Positions 43,268 to 51,569 of a stretch of 64,000 nt of DNA are shown one piece after another. Both the position numbers and the translations under genes were made by a program. The notes under the pieces were generated by a model, which saw only the letters and a program-made list of their open reading frames with translations, was not told the DNA's origin and searched no databases. Location of the stretch: assembly GCF_003952465.1 (NCBI RefSeq), contig NZ_CP034448.1:7231001-7295000 (forward strand), read 5' to 3'. The stretch's first letter is position 1. Each line of letters starts with the position of its first letter. This stretch comes from Mesorhizobium sp. M1B.F.Ca.ET.045.04.1.1. GTDB taxonomy: Bacteria; Pseudomonadota; Alphaproteobacteria; Rhizobiales; Rhizobiaceae.

Positions 43268-45310
43268 TCAGCGGCGGCGCAGCAGCCACATCAGCACCGG
43301 GCCGCCGATGAGCGTGGCGACGAGGCCGGCCGGGATCTGGCGCGGGAAGATGGCCGTGCGTCCGATCCAGTCGGCTGAAACCATGATCAGCGCGCCGGCG
43401 AGCACGGCGCCGACGGCCTGCGGCAAGGCGCGGGCAAGGCCGAGGCGGCGGGCCAGGTGCGGCGCCATCAGGCCGATGAAGGTCAGCGGACCGACGATCA
43501 GCGTGGAGGCGGCGGTCAGCACCGCGACCATCAGCAGCACCAGAAGCCGGGTTCTGGCCACATCGACGCCGAGCGAGCGCAGCGCCGGCGCGCCCAGCGG
43601 CAGCATGTCGAGCCAGCGGATGAATAGCGGCGACATCAGCAAGAGGCAAAGCGCGATCGACGCCGTCAGGACCGCCGAGCCTTGATCGACACCGGAGGTC
43701 GAGCCGGTCAGCCAGTTGATGAGAAGCATGGCGCGCGGATCGCCGGTGGCGGTCAGCACCAGGATCAGCGCGTCGAACAGCGCCGTCAGCGCGATGCCGG
43801 CAAGCAAGAGCCGCTCCGGCGCGTAGGCGGCGCGGCGACCGATGGCAAGCACGACAAACAAGGATGCGAAGGCGCCGATGGCGGCAGCCATGGTCTGCAG
43901 GGGACGGCCTGGATCGGAGACGGCAAACATCACCACCACCATGCCGAGCGCGGCACCGGCGCTGATGCCCAAAACCTCGGGGCTCGCAATCGGATTGCCG
44001 GTCAGACGCTGCATCATCAGCCCGGCGAGCGCCAGCATGCCGCCGGCGGACAGGGCGGCAAGCACGCGCGGCCAACGCCAGGACAGCAAGGGCTGCAATT
44101 GATCGCCGACGGCGAAGCTCCAGCCTTCCGGCCCGGGTCCGCAAGAGAGAGCAAGAACCAGAGCCACGAGCATGGCGAGGCCCAATACCGCGAGCAGCAT
44201 GCCAGGGCGCCGTAGCCTGGGCAGGCGCTCCGCGGCGAGCTCCGGAAGTTCAGCGCCGAGGCTGAGGCGAGGCAGCAGCCAGAGCAGCAGCGGCGCGCCG
44301 AGCAGCGCGGTGATGGCGCCGGTCGGCAGCAGGTCGCCCCGCGGTCCGGTTGCGAGTTGCACACCCTGGTCGGCGGCCCATAGCAACGCGGCGCCGATCA
44401 ACGGCGCCACGACCAGCCGCTGACCGAACCGGCTCGCCCCGCCGATACGGGCAAGTGCCGCGGCCGCGAGGCCGACGAAGCCGATGACGCCGACGGCCGC
44501 GACGACGAAGGCGATGAGCGCCACGGCCATGCCGAGCCCGGCGAAACGATAGACGCCAAGCGGCAGGCCGAGGCTGCGCGCGCCTTCGTCCTCGAGGCCG
44601 AGCAATGTCAGCGGCCGCGTCATCAGGCCGGTCGCCAGCGCGGCGAAGCCCAGGCGCGGCAGCAGCCACAGCGTCGTCACCCAATCCTGCTGGCCGAGCG
44701 AGCCGGCGCCCCAGATGAACAGGCCGGCCAGCCATTCGTGATTGAGAACGACAAGCGCTGCGCCGATCGCTCCGGCATAAAGGCTGACGACGAGGCCGGC
44801 GAGCACGACGGAAAGCGGCGACAGGCTCTTGTGCCAGGAGAGCGCAAGCACGGCCGCAAGCGCCGCGAAAGCGCCGGCGAGCGCCACCCATTCGCGGCCG
44901 AAGGCGAGCAGCGAAGGCGCGGCAAGCGTCGCCAGCGCAAGCGCCAGATAGGCGCCGGCGGAAACGCCGACCGTTTCAGGCGAGGCCAGCGGGTTGCGCA
45001 GCACTTGCTGCAGAACGGTGCCGGCCAGGCCGAGCGCTGCGCCGCAGAGCAGGCTGACGGCAAGCCTTGGCAGGAAGGCATAGTGGATCAGCGCCTGCCG
45101 CATGTCGTCGATGTCGGGCCTGAACATCGCGTCGAACCAGAGCAACGCCGGGAGTTGCGCGGCAAGGTTGGCGACCGACGCCGCCAAACCAAATGCGGCG
45201 AGCACCGCGCTGAGCAAGATGGCGCCAAGCGGCCAGCCACCCGCGCGCGAGACCGCCGCGCCGGCGAAGCTCGTGCGGCTCTGCGCCATGCTGGCAGCGT
45301 CTTCAGCCAT
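43268..45310 (-). CDS. fhuB: Ferric-siderophore ABC permease, fused FhuB type
   Basis: A 680-residue permease built of two tandem FecCD-type halves, as in FhuB. The first half carries GLAGTVLQQVLRNPLASPETVGVSAGA (about 93-119); the second carries LALAGLMMQRLTGNPIASPEVLGISAGAALG (about 418-450). Each half also ends in the IGLMAPHLAR/GFVGLAAAALAR ATPase-coupling motif (VIGFVGLAAAALARIGG and FIGLMAPHLARRLG). The many hydrophobic helices (about 20) fit the family. Its start overlaps the end of the binding-protein gene by eight bases. No ATPase gene is found next to it. Confidence 0.9.
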   Translation of the reverse strand: MAEDAASMAQSRTSFAGAAVSRAGGWPLGAILLSAVLAAFGLAASVANLAAQLPALLWFDAMFRPDIDDMRQALIHYAFLPRLAVSLLCGAALGLAGTVLQQVLRNPLASPETVGVSAGAYLALALATLAAPSLLAFGREWVALAGAFAALAAVLALSWHKSLSPLSVVLAGLVVSLYAGAIGAALVVLNHEWLAGLFIWGAGSLGQQDWVTTLWLLPRLGFAALATGLMTRPLTLLGLEDEGARSLGLPLGVYRFAGLGMAVALIAFVVAAVGVIGFVGLAAAALARIGGASRFGQRLVVAPLIGAALLWAADQGVQLATGPRGDLLPTGAITALLGAPLLLWLLPRLSLGAELPELAAERLPRLRRPGMLLAVLGLAMLVALVLALSCGPGPEGWSFAVGDQLQPLLSWRWPRVLAALSAGGMLALAGLMMQRLTGNPIASPEVLGISAGAALGMVVVMFAVSDPGRPLQTMAAAIGAFASLFVVLAIGRRAAYAPERLLLAGIALTALFDALILVLTATGDPRAMLLINWLTGSTSGVDQGSAVLTASIALCLLLMSPLFIRWLDMLPLGAPALRSLGVDVARTRLLVLLMVAVLTAASTLIVGPLTFIGLMAPHLARRLGLARALPQAVGAVLAGALIMVSADWIGRTAIFPRQIPAGLVATLIGGPVLMWLLRRR

Positions 45311-46283
45311 GGGCGGTCATCGCTTCGGCAAGCAGGCGGGCGAAGCGCGAAGCGGCGGGAAGAGCGCCAAACATCAGCACCGGGGGCAGGCGCATGATCG
45401 AGCGATTGCGCACGAAGGGCATGGCGTTCCAGACCGGGCTTTCGGTCAGCCTGCCGCCGGCTCCCGCGGGCAAAGGTTCGAGATAGGCAAGACGCGCCTC
45501 ATCCACCGTCGCCAGGCCGTCGATGCCGACGGTCGAGAACCCCCAGTAATTGGTCTCGGCGGTCCAGGGGTTGGGGATGCCGATGCGGTCGAACACATCC
45601 TGGAAAAGGCTCATCCGGCCATAGACGCGCACATTGCGCGGATCCATGAAGGAGACGACATAGAGCGGCCTGGCGGCAAACGGCGCCAACTCCCGCTCGA
45701 CCCTTGCCAAGCTTGCCTCGGTCGCTTCGATCAACGCCTCGCCTTCGGCCTCCCTACCTACCAGGCGAGCGAGTTTCCGCGTGGCTTCGACGGCATTGCG
45801 ATAGGGCTGCCCGTTCTCCCTGTAGATGCCGATGGTCGTCACCGGCGCGACGCGCCCGAGCAGCGGCTTGATGCCATCCAGATAGGGGGTGCTGAGTATC
45901 AGGTCCGGCTTGAGCTGCTGAAGAAATTCGAGATTGGGCTCGAGCAGCGTGCCGACATCGGCGACCTCTGGCGGCAGCGCCGGTTCGACCACCCAGTCCT
46001 CCCAGACCTTGCGGTCGGCGATGGCGACCGGCCTGACGCCCAGCATCAGCAAGGTCTCGGCCAGACCATCGTCGAGGCAGACGATGCGCGGCGGCCGCTT
46101 CATTGCAGCAGCCGGCCGAATGCCCGCGAAGGGTAGCGCGAAAAGCCCAAGCGCGGCGCGCCGGGTGATGTGGGAGGATTGACGCCGAGGCACGCCCGTT
46201 CTTGTCCCGTGCATTGGCGGAAGGTCTGCCACGGGACCGGCGAGGCATGATTGTCCGTGACATCCCCGCTCCTTCTCCCACAT
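45303..46283 (-). CDS. fhuD: Ferric-siderophore periplasmic binding protein (FhuD-like)
   Basis: A 326-residue binding protein. A twin-arginine-like signal is visible around residues 39-58 (ITRRAALGLFALPFAG), as FhuD of several alphaproteobacteria has. The mature domain opens RIVCLDDGLAETLLMLGVRPVAIAD, then GTLLEPNLEFLQQLKPDLILST, typical of the helical-backbone (type III) family that binds hydroxamate siderophores. GGAAG precedes the ATG at 46283; an ATG at 46214 would give a shorter signal. First of two genes, overlapping the fused permease gene. Iron control is suggested by the motif between 46316 and 46343. Confidence 0.87.
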   Translation of the reverse strand: MWEKERGCHGQSCLAGPVADLPPMHGTRTGVPRRQSSHITRRAALGLFALPFAGIRPAAAMKRPPRIVCLDDGLAETLLMLGVRPVAIADRKVWEDWVVEPALPPEVADVGTLLEPNLEFLQQLKPDLILSTPYLDGIKPLLGRVAPVTTIGIYRENGQPYRNAVEATRKLARLVGREAEGEALIEATEASLARVERELAPFAARPLYVVSFMDPRNVRVYGRMSLFQDVFDRIGIPNPWTAETNYWGFSTVGIDGLATVDEARLAYLEPLPAGAGGRLTESPVWNAMPFVRNRSIMRLPPVLMFGALPAASRFARLLAEAMTAHG

Positions 46284-46315
46284 GTCGATCTTCCGGATTC
46301 TACCTCGATAGCTGC

Positions 46316-46343
46316 TGACTATAAAACATGATCTCTATAGTCA
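46316..46343. promoter_or_regulatory. 28-bp palindrome with an IRO-like core before fhuD
   Basis: TGACTATA (46316-46323) and TATAGTCA (46336-46343) are perfect inverted repeats with a 12-base spacer. The right part also reads TGA-N9-TCA (46329-46343), the layout reported for the RirA iron-responsive (IRO) box in rhizobia. It lies 33 bases upstream of the fhuD ATG and 55 upstream of the divergent pseudouridine synthase. Iron-dependent repression of the fhuDB pair is the likely job (inference). Confidence 0.55.
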
Positions 46344-46397
46344 ATATTTGACCTACCAGGTTGCGCATGCCTCGCGCCGCGTGGCATCTGTCGGCCG

Positions 46398-47162
46398 ATG
46401 ACACGCAAGCCCATGCCGACGCCGCCTGATGCCGCCCGACGATCCGCTGGCGCGAAAGTCAGTCTCAACCGAGCGCTGTCGAAGCTCGGGGTCTGCTCGC
46501 GCAAACAGGCCGAGTTGATAATCGCCGAGGGGCGCGTGCGCGTGATGGGCAAGGTGGTCAGCAATCCGTCGCTGCGCGTCGATCCAGATCGCGATCGCAT
46601 CACCGTCGACGGCGAGCGCATCGTCGCCGAGTGCAAGGTCTATCTGATGCTCAACAAGCCGCGCGGCCTGGTCACCACGCGCGACGATCCCGAAGGGCGC
46701 GGCACCGTCTACGATTGCATTGCCGATCTCGACCTGCCCTTCGTCTCGCCGGTCGGCCGCCTCGACAAGGCGAGCGAAGGCTTGCTCCTGATGACCAACG
46801 ACACGCGTTGGGCGAACGGCCTGCTCGATCCTGCCTCGCATGTCGCCAAGACCTATCATGTGCAGATCGCTTCCGTGCCGGACGAGGCGATGCTTGCGCG
46901 TTTTCGTACAGGCGCCGTCGTCGAGGGCGAGCTGCTGACGGCAAGCTCGGTCGAGCTATTGCGCAGCGGCGGACGCAACGCCTGGCTGGAGATCATGCTC
47001 GGCGAGGGCCGCAACCGGCAGATCCGCCGCCTGCTCGGCGCTTTCGACATCGAGGTGCTGAGACTCGTGCGGGTGGCGATCGGCGCGCTGCAGTTGGGCG
47101 ATCTTGCCAAGGGAAAGGCGCGCCACCTGACGGCCGAAGAGCTTGCGATGGTCAGAGTCTAG
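46398..47162 (+). CDS. Ribosomal large-subunit pseudouridine synthase (RluB/RsuA type)
   Basis: A 254-residue enzyme. The S4 RNA-binding domain is at the start (VSLNRALSKLGVCSRKQAELIIAEGRVRVMG, about 21-51), with the linker containing KPRGLVTTRDDP. The catalytic motif is VGRLDKASEGLLLMTND (about 118-134) with the nucleophilic Asp, and the C-terminal part has GEGRNRQIRRLLGA. This is the RsuA/RluB/E/F branch of pseudouridine synthases, which modify rRNA. Which rRNA position is modified cannot be said from sequence. Divergent from fhuD and convergent with the histidine phosphatase gene. Confidence 0.88.
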   Translation: MTRKPMPTPPDAARRSAGAKVSLNRALSKLGVCSRKQAELIIAEGRVRVMGKVVSNPSLRVDPDRDRITVDGERIVAECKVYLMLNKPRGLVTTRDDPEGRGTVYDCIADLDLPFVSPVGRLDKASEGLLLMTNDTRWANGLLDPASHVAKTYHVQIASVPDEAMLARFRTGAVVEGELLTASSVELLRSGGRNAWLEIMLGEGRNRQIRRLLGAFDIEVLRLVRVAIGALQLGDLAKGKARHLTAEELAMVRV

Positions 47163-47179
47163 TCGAAACGCCTCAGCTT

Positions 47180-47370
47180 CGTCATCCACGGGCGGAGCGG
47201 GAGCGAAGCGGACGCGTAGACCCGAGGATCCATTCCGTGACCTCGCGCAACGGGTAAAGACGGTGCGAGACAGGGGTCGTTCTGAATCGCTGCAACGCTG
47301 ATAGGTAACGGAATGGATCCTCGGGTCTGCGCCGCGTCGCTTCGCTCCTTGCTCCGCCCGCGGATGACGA
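47180..47370. repeat. Long imperfect inverted repeat (about 60-base arms)
   Basis: Left arm 47180-47240 and right arm 47306-47370 are imperfect reverse complements. The best-matching parts are cccgaggatccattccgt at 47221-47238 and its partner acggaatggatcctcggg at 47307-47324. The arms' outer ends also pair (gtcatccacgggcggagc with gctccgcccgcggatgac). The element resembles a nonautonomous (MITE-like) repeat and sits between two convergent genes. It may serve as a bidirectional end of transcription. Confidence 0.7.
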
Positions 47371-47417
47371 AAAGCGTTTCGGCCAACCGCCAGGGTCGAT
47401 CTGCTATAAAGCCCGGA

Positions 47418-47999
47418 TTATCCCTGGTTCCACCGGCGAATGACCGGCTCGGTCAGATCATGCTCGTAGCCGAGGATGCTGAGGCTCGCGGTATCCAGCA
47501 CGAAATGCGCGCCGCCCTGCGGCGGTAGACCAACCCAGCGCGCCGCAAGCACGCGCAGGAAATGCGCGCTCGAAAAGATCAGCACATTGCCGGCAACGGC
47601 GCGAGCCTCGGCGATGACGGCATCGGCCCGGGCGCCGACGTCCTTCGCCGTCTCGCCGCCCGGGCAGCCGTCGCGAAACACGTTCCATCCGGGGCGCTGG
47701 CCAAGGATTTCCTTCGTCGTCACGCCTTCATAGGCGCCATAGTCCCATTCCTGCAGGTCGGCCTTCTTCACCGCGCGCTCGCCGAACCCCGCAAGCCGGC
47801 AGGTGTCGAAGGCGCGCTGCGACGGGCTCGACCAGACGGCTTCGAAGGTCAAGCCCTTGAGACGCTCCGCAACGTCCCGCGCGGCCTCTTCGCCCTTCGC
47901 GGTCAGCGGAATGTCGGTGCGGCCGGTATGCTTGCCCGAGGCGCTCCACTCCGTCTCGCCATGACGGGCAAGGTAGATCTCGGGAAACGCGCTGCTCAT
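47418..47999 (-). CDS. Histidine phosphatase family protein
   Basis: A 193-residue phosphoglycerate-mutase-like enzyme. IYLARHGETEWSASGKHTGRTDIPLT (about 8-33) contains the RHG motif, with the His that takes the phosphate. SSPSQRAFDTCRLAG (about 58-72) and the LIFSSAHFLRVLAARWVGL segment (about 140-158) supply the second conserved His and Arg. The ATG at 47999 has GAGGGG about 9 bases upstream; the frame open beyond is not phosphatase-like. It is probably a phosphatase on small sugar or nucleotide phosphates. Follows the dctA gene on the same strand but with an independent upstream sequence. Confidence 0.85.
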   Translation of the reverse strand: MSSAFPEIYLARHGETEWSASGKHTGRTDIPLTAKGEEAARDVAERLKGLTFEAVWSSPSQRAFDTCRLAGFGERAVKKADLQEWDYGAYEGVTTKEILGQRPGWNVFRDGCPGGETAKDVGARADAVIAEARAVAGNVLIFSSAHFLRVLAARWVGLPPQGGAHFVLDTASLSILGYEHDLTEPVIRRWNQG

Positions 48000-48129
48000 T
48001 CGCCGGCCCCTCACGCTCGAATGCGCCGGGAAGGATGCCGGCCTGCGCCACCCTATGCGGCGGCCGACAAAAAGAACAGGCCGCGGCGAGCGCCACGGCC
48101 TATCCAGGCTCGGGAGGATGCCTGACCAA

Positions 48130-49464
48130 TCAGGCTGGCTGGAGACCGCCCGACAACGCCAGGTCCGCCTCTTCCGGCAACTGGCCGGCCATGGCGGCGG
48201 CGAATTGCTTCTGGTCGAGCTCGCCTTCCCAGCGCGCCACGACGATGGTCGCAACCGCATTGCCGACGAAGTTGGTGAGCGCCCGGCATTCCGACATGAA
48301 GCGGTCGACGCCGAGGATCAGCGCCATGCCGGCGACGGGCACCGAAGGCACGACCGACAGCGTGGCGGCCAAAGTGATGAAGCCGGCGCCGGTGATGCCG
48401 GCGGCACCCTTGGAGCTCAGCATGGCGACGAGCAGCAACAGGATCTGGTCGCCGAAGGTCAGCGGCGTGTCGGTCGCCTGGGCGATGAACAGCGCTGCCA
48501 GCGTCATGTAGATGTTGGTTCCGTCGAGGTTGAAGGAATAGCCGGTCGGGATGACCAGGCCGACCACCGAGCGGTTGCAGCCGGCACGTTCCATCTTGGC
48601 CATCAGGCCGGGAAGGGCTGCCTCCGACGACGACGTGCCTAGGACCAGGAGCAGCTCTTCCTTGATGTAGCGGATCAGCGCCAGGATGGAGAAGCCGTTG
48701 TACCATGCGACGGCACCGAGAACGACCAGCACGAAGAGCAGCGACGTCAGGTAGAAGGTGCCGATCAGGAAGGCGAGATTGGCGATCGCGCCGATGCCGT
48801 ATTTGCCGACGGTGAAGGCCATGGCGCCGAAGGCGCCGATGGGAGCCGCCTTCATCAGGATGGCGACGAGGCGGAAGATCGGCGCGGTGAGCGCCTGCAG
48901 GAAATCGACCACCGGGCGGCCGCGCTCGCCGACCAACGCCAGCGCCACGCCGAACAGCACCGAGAAGAACAGCACCTGCAGGATATCGCCTTGCGCGAAG
49001 GCGCCGATGATGGTGTCGGGGATGATGTTCATCAGGAAGCCGACGATCGTCGTGTCATGCGCCTTCTCGGTGAAGGTCGAGACCTTCGAGGCGTCGAGCG
49101 TCGCCGGATTGATGTGCATGCCGGCGCCGGGCTGGATAACGTTGGATACGACCAGGCCGACGACAAGCGCCAGCGTCGAGAAGACGAGGAAATAGATCAT
49201 CGCCTTGCCGGCGACCCGACCCACCTTGTGCAGGTCGGAGACGCCGGCGATGCCGGTTGCCACCGTGAGGAAGATCACCGGCGCGATGACCATCTTGACC
49301 AGCTTGATGAAGGCATCGCCAAGCGGCTTCAGCGAAGCACCCAAGTCGGGATAGAAATGGCCGAGCAGGATGCCGGCGGCGATCGCCACCAGGACCTGCA
49401 CATAGAGATGCCGGTAAAAGGGAACCTTGCCGCGCGGTTCCGCGGCAGCGATAGCTGTCTGCAT
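48130..49464 (-). CDS. dctA: C4-dicarboxylate transporter
   Basis: A 444-residue sodium- or proton-coupled symporter for succinate, fumarate and malate (DAACS family). Landmarks: FYRHLYVQVLVAIAAGILLGHFYP at the start, KMVIAPVIFLTVATGIAG (about 62-79), the hairpin LGTSSSEAALPGLM (about 275-288), and VIPTGYSFNLDGTNIYMTLAALF (about 308-330), the binding-site helix. A GGAGG ribosome-binding site precedes the ATG. A sigma-54 promoter and DctD-type sites lie upstream, and the dctB-dctD regulators diverge from it, the arrangement of rhizobial dct loci. In symbiosis this system feeds bacteroids. Confidence 0.95.
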   Translation of the reverse strand: MQTAIAAAEPRGKVPFYRHLYVQVLVAIAAGILLGHFYPDLGASLKPLGDAFIKLVKMVIAPVIFLTVATGIAGVSDLHKVGRVAGKAMIYFLVFSTLALVVGLVVSNVIQPGAGMHINPATLDASKVSTFTEKAHDTTIVGFLMNIIPDTIIGAFAQGDILQVLFFSVLFGVALALVGERGRPVVDFLQALTAPIFRLVAILMKAAPIGAFGAMAFTVGKYGIGAIANLAFLIGTFYLTSLLFVLVVLGAVAWYNGFSILALIRYIKEELLLVLGTSSSEAALPGLMAKMERAGCNRSVVGLVIPTGYSFNLDGTNIYMTLAALFIAQATDTPLTFGDQILLLLVAMLSSKGAAGITGAGFITLAATLSVVPSVPVAGMALILGVDRFMSECRALTNFVGNAVATIVVARWEGELDQKQFAAAMAGQLPEEADLALSGGLQPA

Positions 49465-49550
49465 CGTATCCTCCGTTCAGCCCCGATCGAGAAAGCTCGA
49501 CCTCCCTGGGGCAGTTGACCTCCACAGCCTCGCGACTGCTGCGGATGACT

Positions 49551-49568
49551 TTGCAATGTGCGTGCCAG
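49551..49568 (-). promoter_or_regulatory. Sigma-54 promoter of dctA
   Basis: Read on the minus strand the sequence is CTGGCACGCACATTGCAA. This matches the sigma-54 -24/-12 consensus (TGGCAC, four spacer bases, TTGCA) almost fully, with the GG and GC at the right spacing. The predicted start point is about 75 bases upstream of the dctA ATG. DctD from the adjacent operon is the expected activator. Confidence 0.85.
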
Positions 49569-49642
49569 ATTCCACCTCGAAGCCGCGCTCATTGATTCCG
49601 CTGGGGTTTTCGGCCTGATGATCCGTATTTTTCTCGCGCACC

Positions 49643-49694
49643 GTGCGGTGATCCGCATAGATCGAATTGTGCTTTGTGCGAAATCATGCACAAA
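49643..49694. promoter_or_regulatory. Two DctD-type upstream activating sites
   Basis: Site 1 has TGCGG (49644-49648) and CCGCA (49653-49657), four bases apart, matching the reported rhizobial DctD palindrome core. Site 2 has TTTGTGC (49673-49679) and GCACAAA (49688-49694), eight bases apart. They lie 75-140 bases upstream of the dctA sigma-54 promoter, where enhancer sites are expected. Site 2 overlaps the most upstream possible dctB start at 49674. Confidence 0.65.
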
Positions 49695-49700
49695 TGCGGT

Positions 49701-51569
49701 ATGCTGCAACGCCATGCCGCTGCCCTCTCCTTGACGCCCGAACTGCTCGCCGGGCGTGCGCGGCGCGCCTGGCTGCTGTTTGCGGGAATAGCGCTGCTGA
49801 TCGTGCTGGCGGCGCTCTACGGCGCCGGGCTCTACGGCCGCTCGACCGAGATCGAGGCGCTGTCCGCGCAGGGTCGCACCGATGCCAATCTCAAGGTGGC
49901 GTTGCTGCGCGCGGTGCTGGAGAATCCGCGGGCGCTGCCGCTGCTTCTGTCCGAGGACCAGCAGGTGCATGACGCGCTGACTGAGCGCAGCCCCGCCTCG
50001 ATCGACGTGCTGAACCGCAAGCTGGAAGGGCTGGTCTCGGGCACCAAGGCCTCGGTGCTCTATGTCACCGGCATCGACGGTTTCGCGATCGCCTCGAGCA
50101 ACTGGCGCGAGCCGGTGAGCTTCGTCGGCAACGACTATGGTTTTCGCGCCTATTTCTCGGGCGCCATGCAATCCGGCACGGCAGAGTATTTCGCGCTCGG
50201 CAATGTCAGCAAGCGTCCGGGCCTCTATATTTCGCGCCGCGTCGACGGCGCCGCCGGACCGCTCGGCGTCGTCGTGGTCAAGATGGAGTTCGACCAGCTC
50301 GAGGCCGACTGGCATGAGGCCAACCGCCCGGCCTATGTCAGCGACGAGCATGGCGTGGTGCTGATCACCAGCGTGCCCTCCTGGCGCTTCATGACGACGG
50401 CGCCCTTGGCGGCCCCCGTGCTTGCCGACATCCGCGCCAGCCAGCAGTTCGGCGACGCTCCGCTCGTAGCTTTGCCGATCACGAGGCCGCAACCGCTCAG
50501 CCCCGATGTCACGCTGGTCCATGCGATCACGCCTGGCGGCAGCGACGCGGAATATCTGCGGCTGTCCACGGCCGTGCCCTCGACACCGTGGCGGCTCGAC
50601 TATCTCGTTCCGGCCGAAGCGCCGATTGCTTCGGCCCAGCGCGAAATGCGGCTCTTGGCACTCGGCGTCATCGTTCCGTTGATCGCCTTAGCCGCCTATC
50701 TGTTGTGGCGCCGACAGTCCGCCCAGATGCGGATCGCGGCCGAACAGGCGGCGCGCGCCGAACTGGAGCGCCGCGTCGTCGAGCGCACGCAGGATCTCAG
50801 CCTCGCGCGCGACCGTCTGCAGGCCGAGATCGCCGATCATCGCAGCACCGAGGCGAAGCTGCAGGTCATGCAGCAGGAGCTGGTGCAGGCCAACCGCCTT
50901 GCGACGCTTGGCCAGGTGGCGGCCGGCGTCGCGCATGAGATCAACCAGCCGGTGGCGACGATCCGCGCCTATGCCGACAACGCCCGTGTCTTCCTGGAGC
51001 GCAAGCAGAATGAGTCCGCCGAGGAGAATCTCGGCGCGATCGCCGCGCTGACCGAGCGCATCGGCTCGATCACCGAGGAATTGAAGGCGTTCGCCCGCAA
51101 GGGCCGCACGGCGGCCGAGCCGGTCGAACTGCGTGGCGTCATCGAAGGCGCCGTGGTGCTGCTCAGAAGCCGCTTTGCCGGCCGGCTGGACGCGCTGGCG
51201 ATCACGCTGCCGCCGCGGACGCTGAAAGTAATGGGCAACCGGCTGCGGCTGGAGCAGGTGCTGATCAACATGTTCCAGAACGCGCTGGAAGCGCTCGAGG
51301 GCCGCGACGACGCGCGGGTCGAAGTGTCCGCGTCCGAAACCGCCGACGGCGTTGCGCTGATCGTCTCCGACAACGGCCCTGGCATTCCGCCCGCGATCCT
51401 GAAATCGCTGTTCACACCGTTCAACACGTCGAAGGAAAGGGGGCTCGGGCTTGGCCTCGTCATCTCCAAGGATATCGTGGCCGACTATGGCGGGCGCATC
51501 GAGGTGTCGAGCAGCGAGCAGGGCACCCGCTTCACCGTCCATTTCTCGAAAGCTGGCGTGGCATCATGA
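49701..51569 (+). CDS. dctB: C4-dicarboxylate sensor histidine kinase
   Basis: A membrane sensor of about 622 residues. It has a first helix (AWLLFAGIALLIVLAALYGAGLY), a periplasmic PDC/Cache sensor domain (about 40-285), a second helix (LLALGVIVPLIALAAYLLWR) and a coiled coil. The kinase core has the H-box VAAGVAHEINQPVATIRAY with the phospho-acceptor His, the N-box LEQVLINMFQNALEAL and the G-box VSDNGPGIP. Start: ATG at 49701 chosen, since TTG 49674 and ATG 49686 overlap the DctD-type site. Its stop overlaps the dctD ATG by four bases. Senses dicarboxylates and phosphorylates DctD. Confidence 0.93.
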   Translation: MLQRHAAALSLTPELLAGRARRAWLLFAGIALLIVLAALYGAGLYGRSTEIEALSAQGRTDANLKVALLRAVLENPRALPLLLSEDQQVHDALTERSPASIDVLNRKLEGLVSGTKASVLYVTGIDGFAIASSNWREPVSFVGNDYGFRAYFSGAMQSGTAEYFALGNVSKRPGLYISRRVDGAAGPLGVVVVKMEFDQLEADWHEANRPAYVSDEHGVVLITSVPSWRFMTTAPLAAPVLADIRASQQFGDAPLVALPITRPQPLSPDVTLVHAITPGGSDAEYLRLSTAVPSTPWRLDYLVPAEAPIASAQREMRLLALGVIVPLIALAAYLLWRRQSAQMRIAAEQAARAELERRVVERTQDLSLARDRLQAEIADHRSTEAKLQVMQQELVQANRLATLGQVAAGVAHEINQPVATIRAYADNARVFLERKQNESAEENLGAIAALTERIGSITEELKAFARKGRTAAEPVELRGVIEGAVVLLRSRFAGRLDALAITLPPRTLKVMGNRLRLEQVLINMFQNALEALEGRDDARVEVSASETADGVALIVSDNGPGIPPAILKSLFTPFNTSKERGLGLGLVISKDIVADYGGRIEVSSSEQGTRFTVHFSKAGVAS

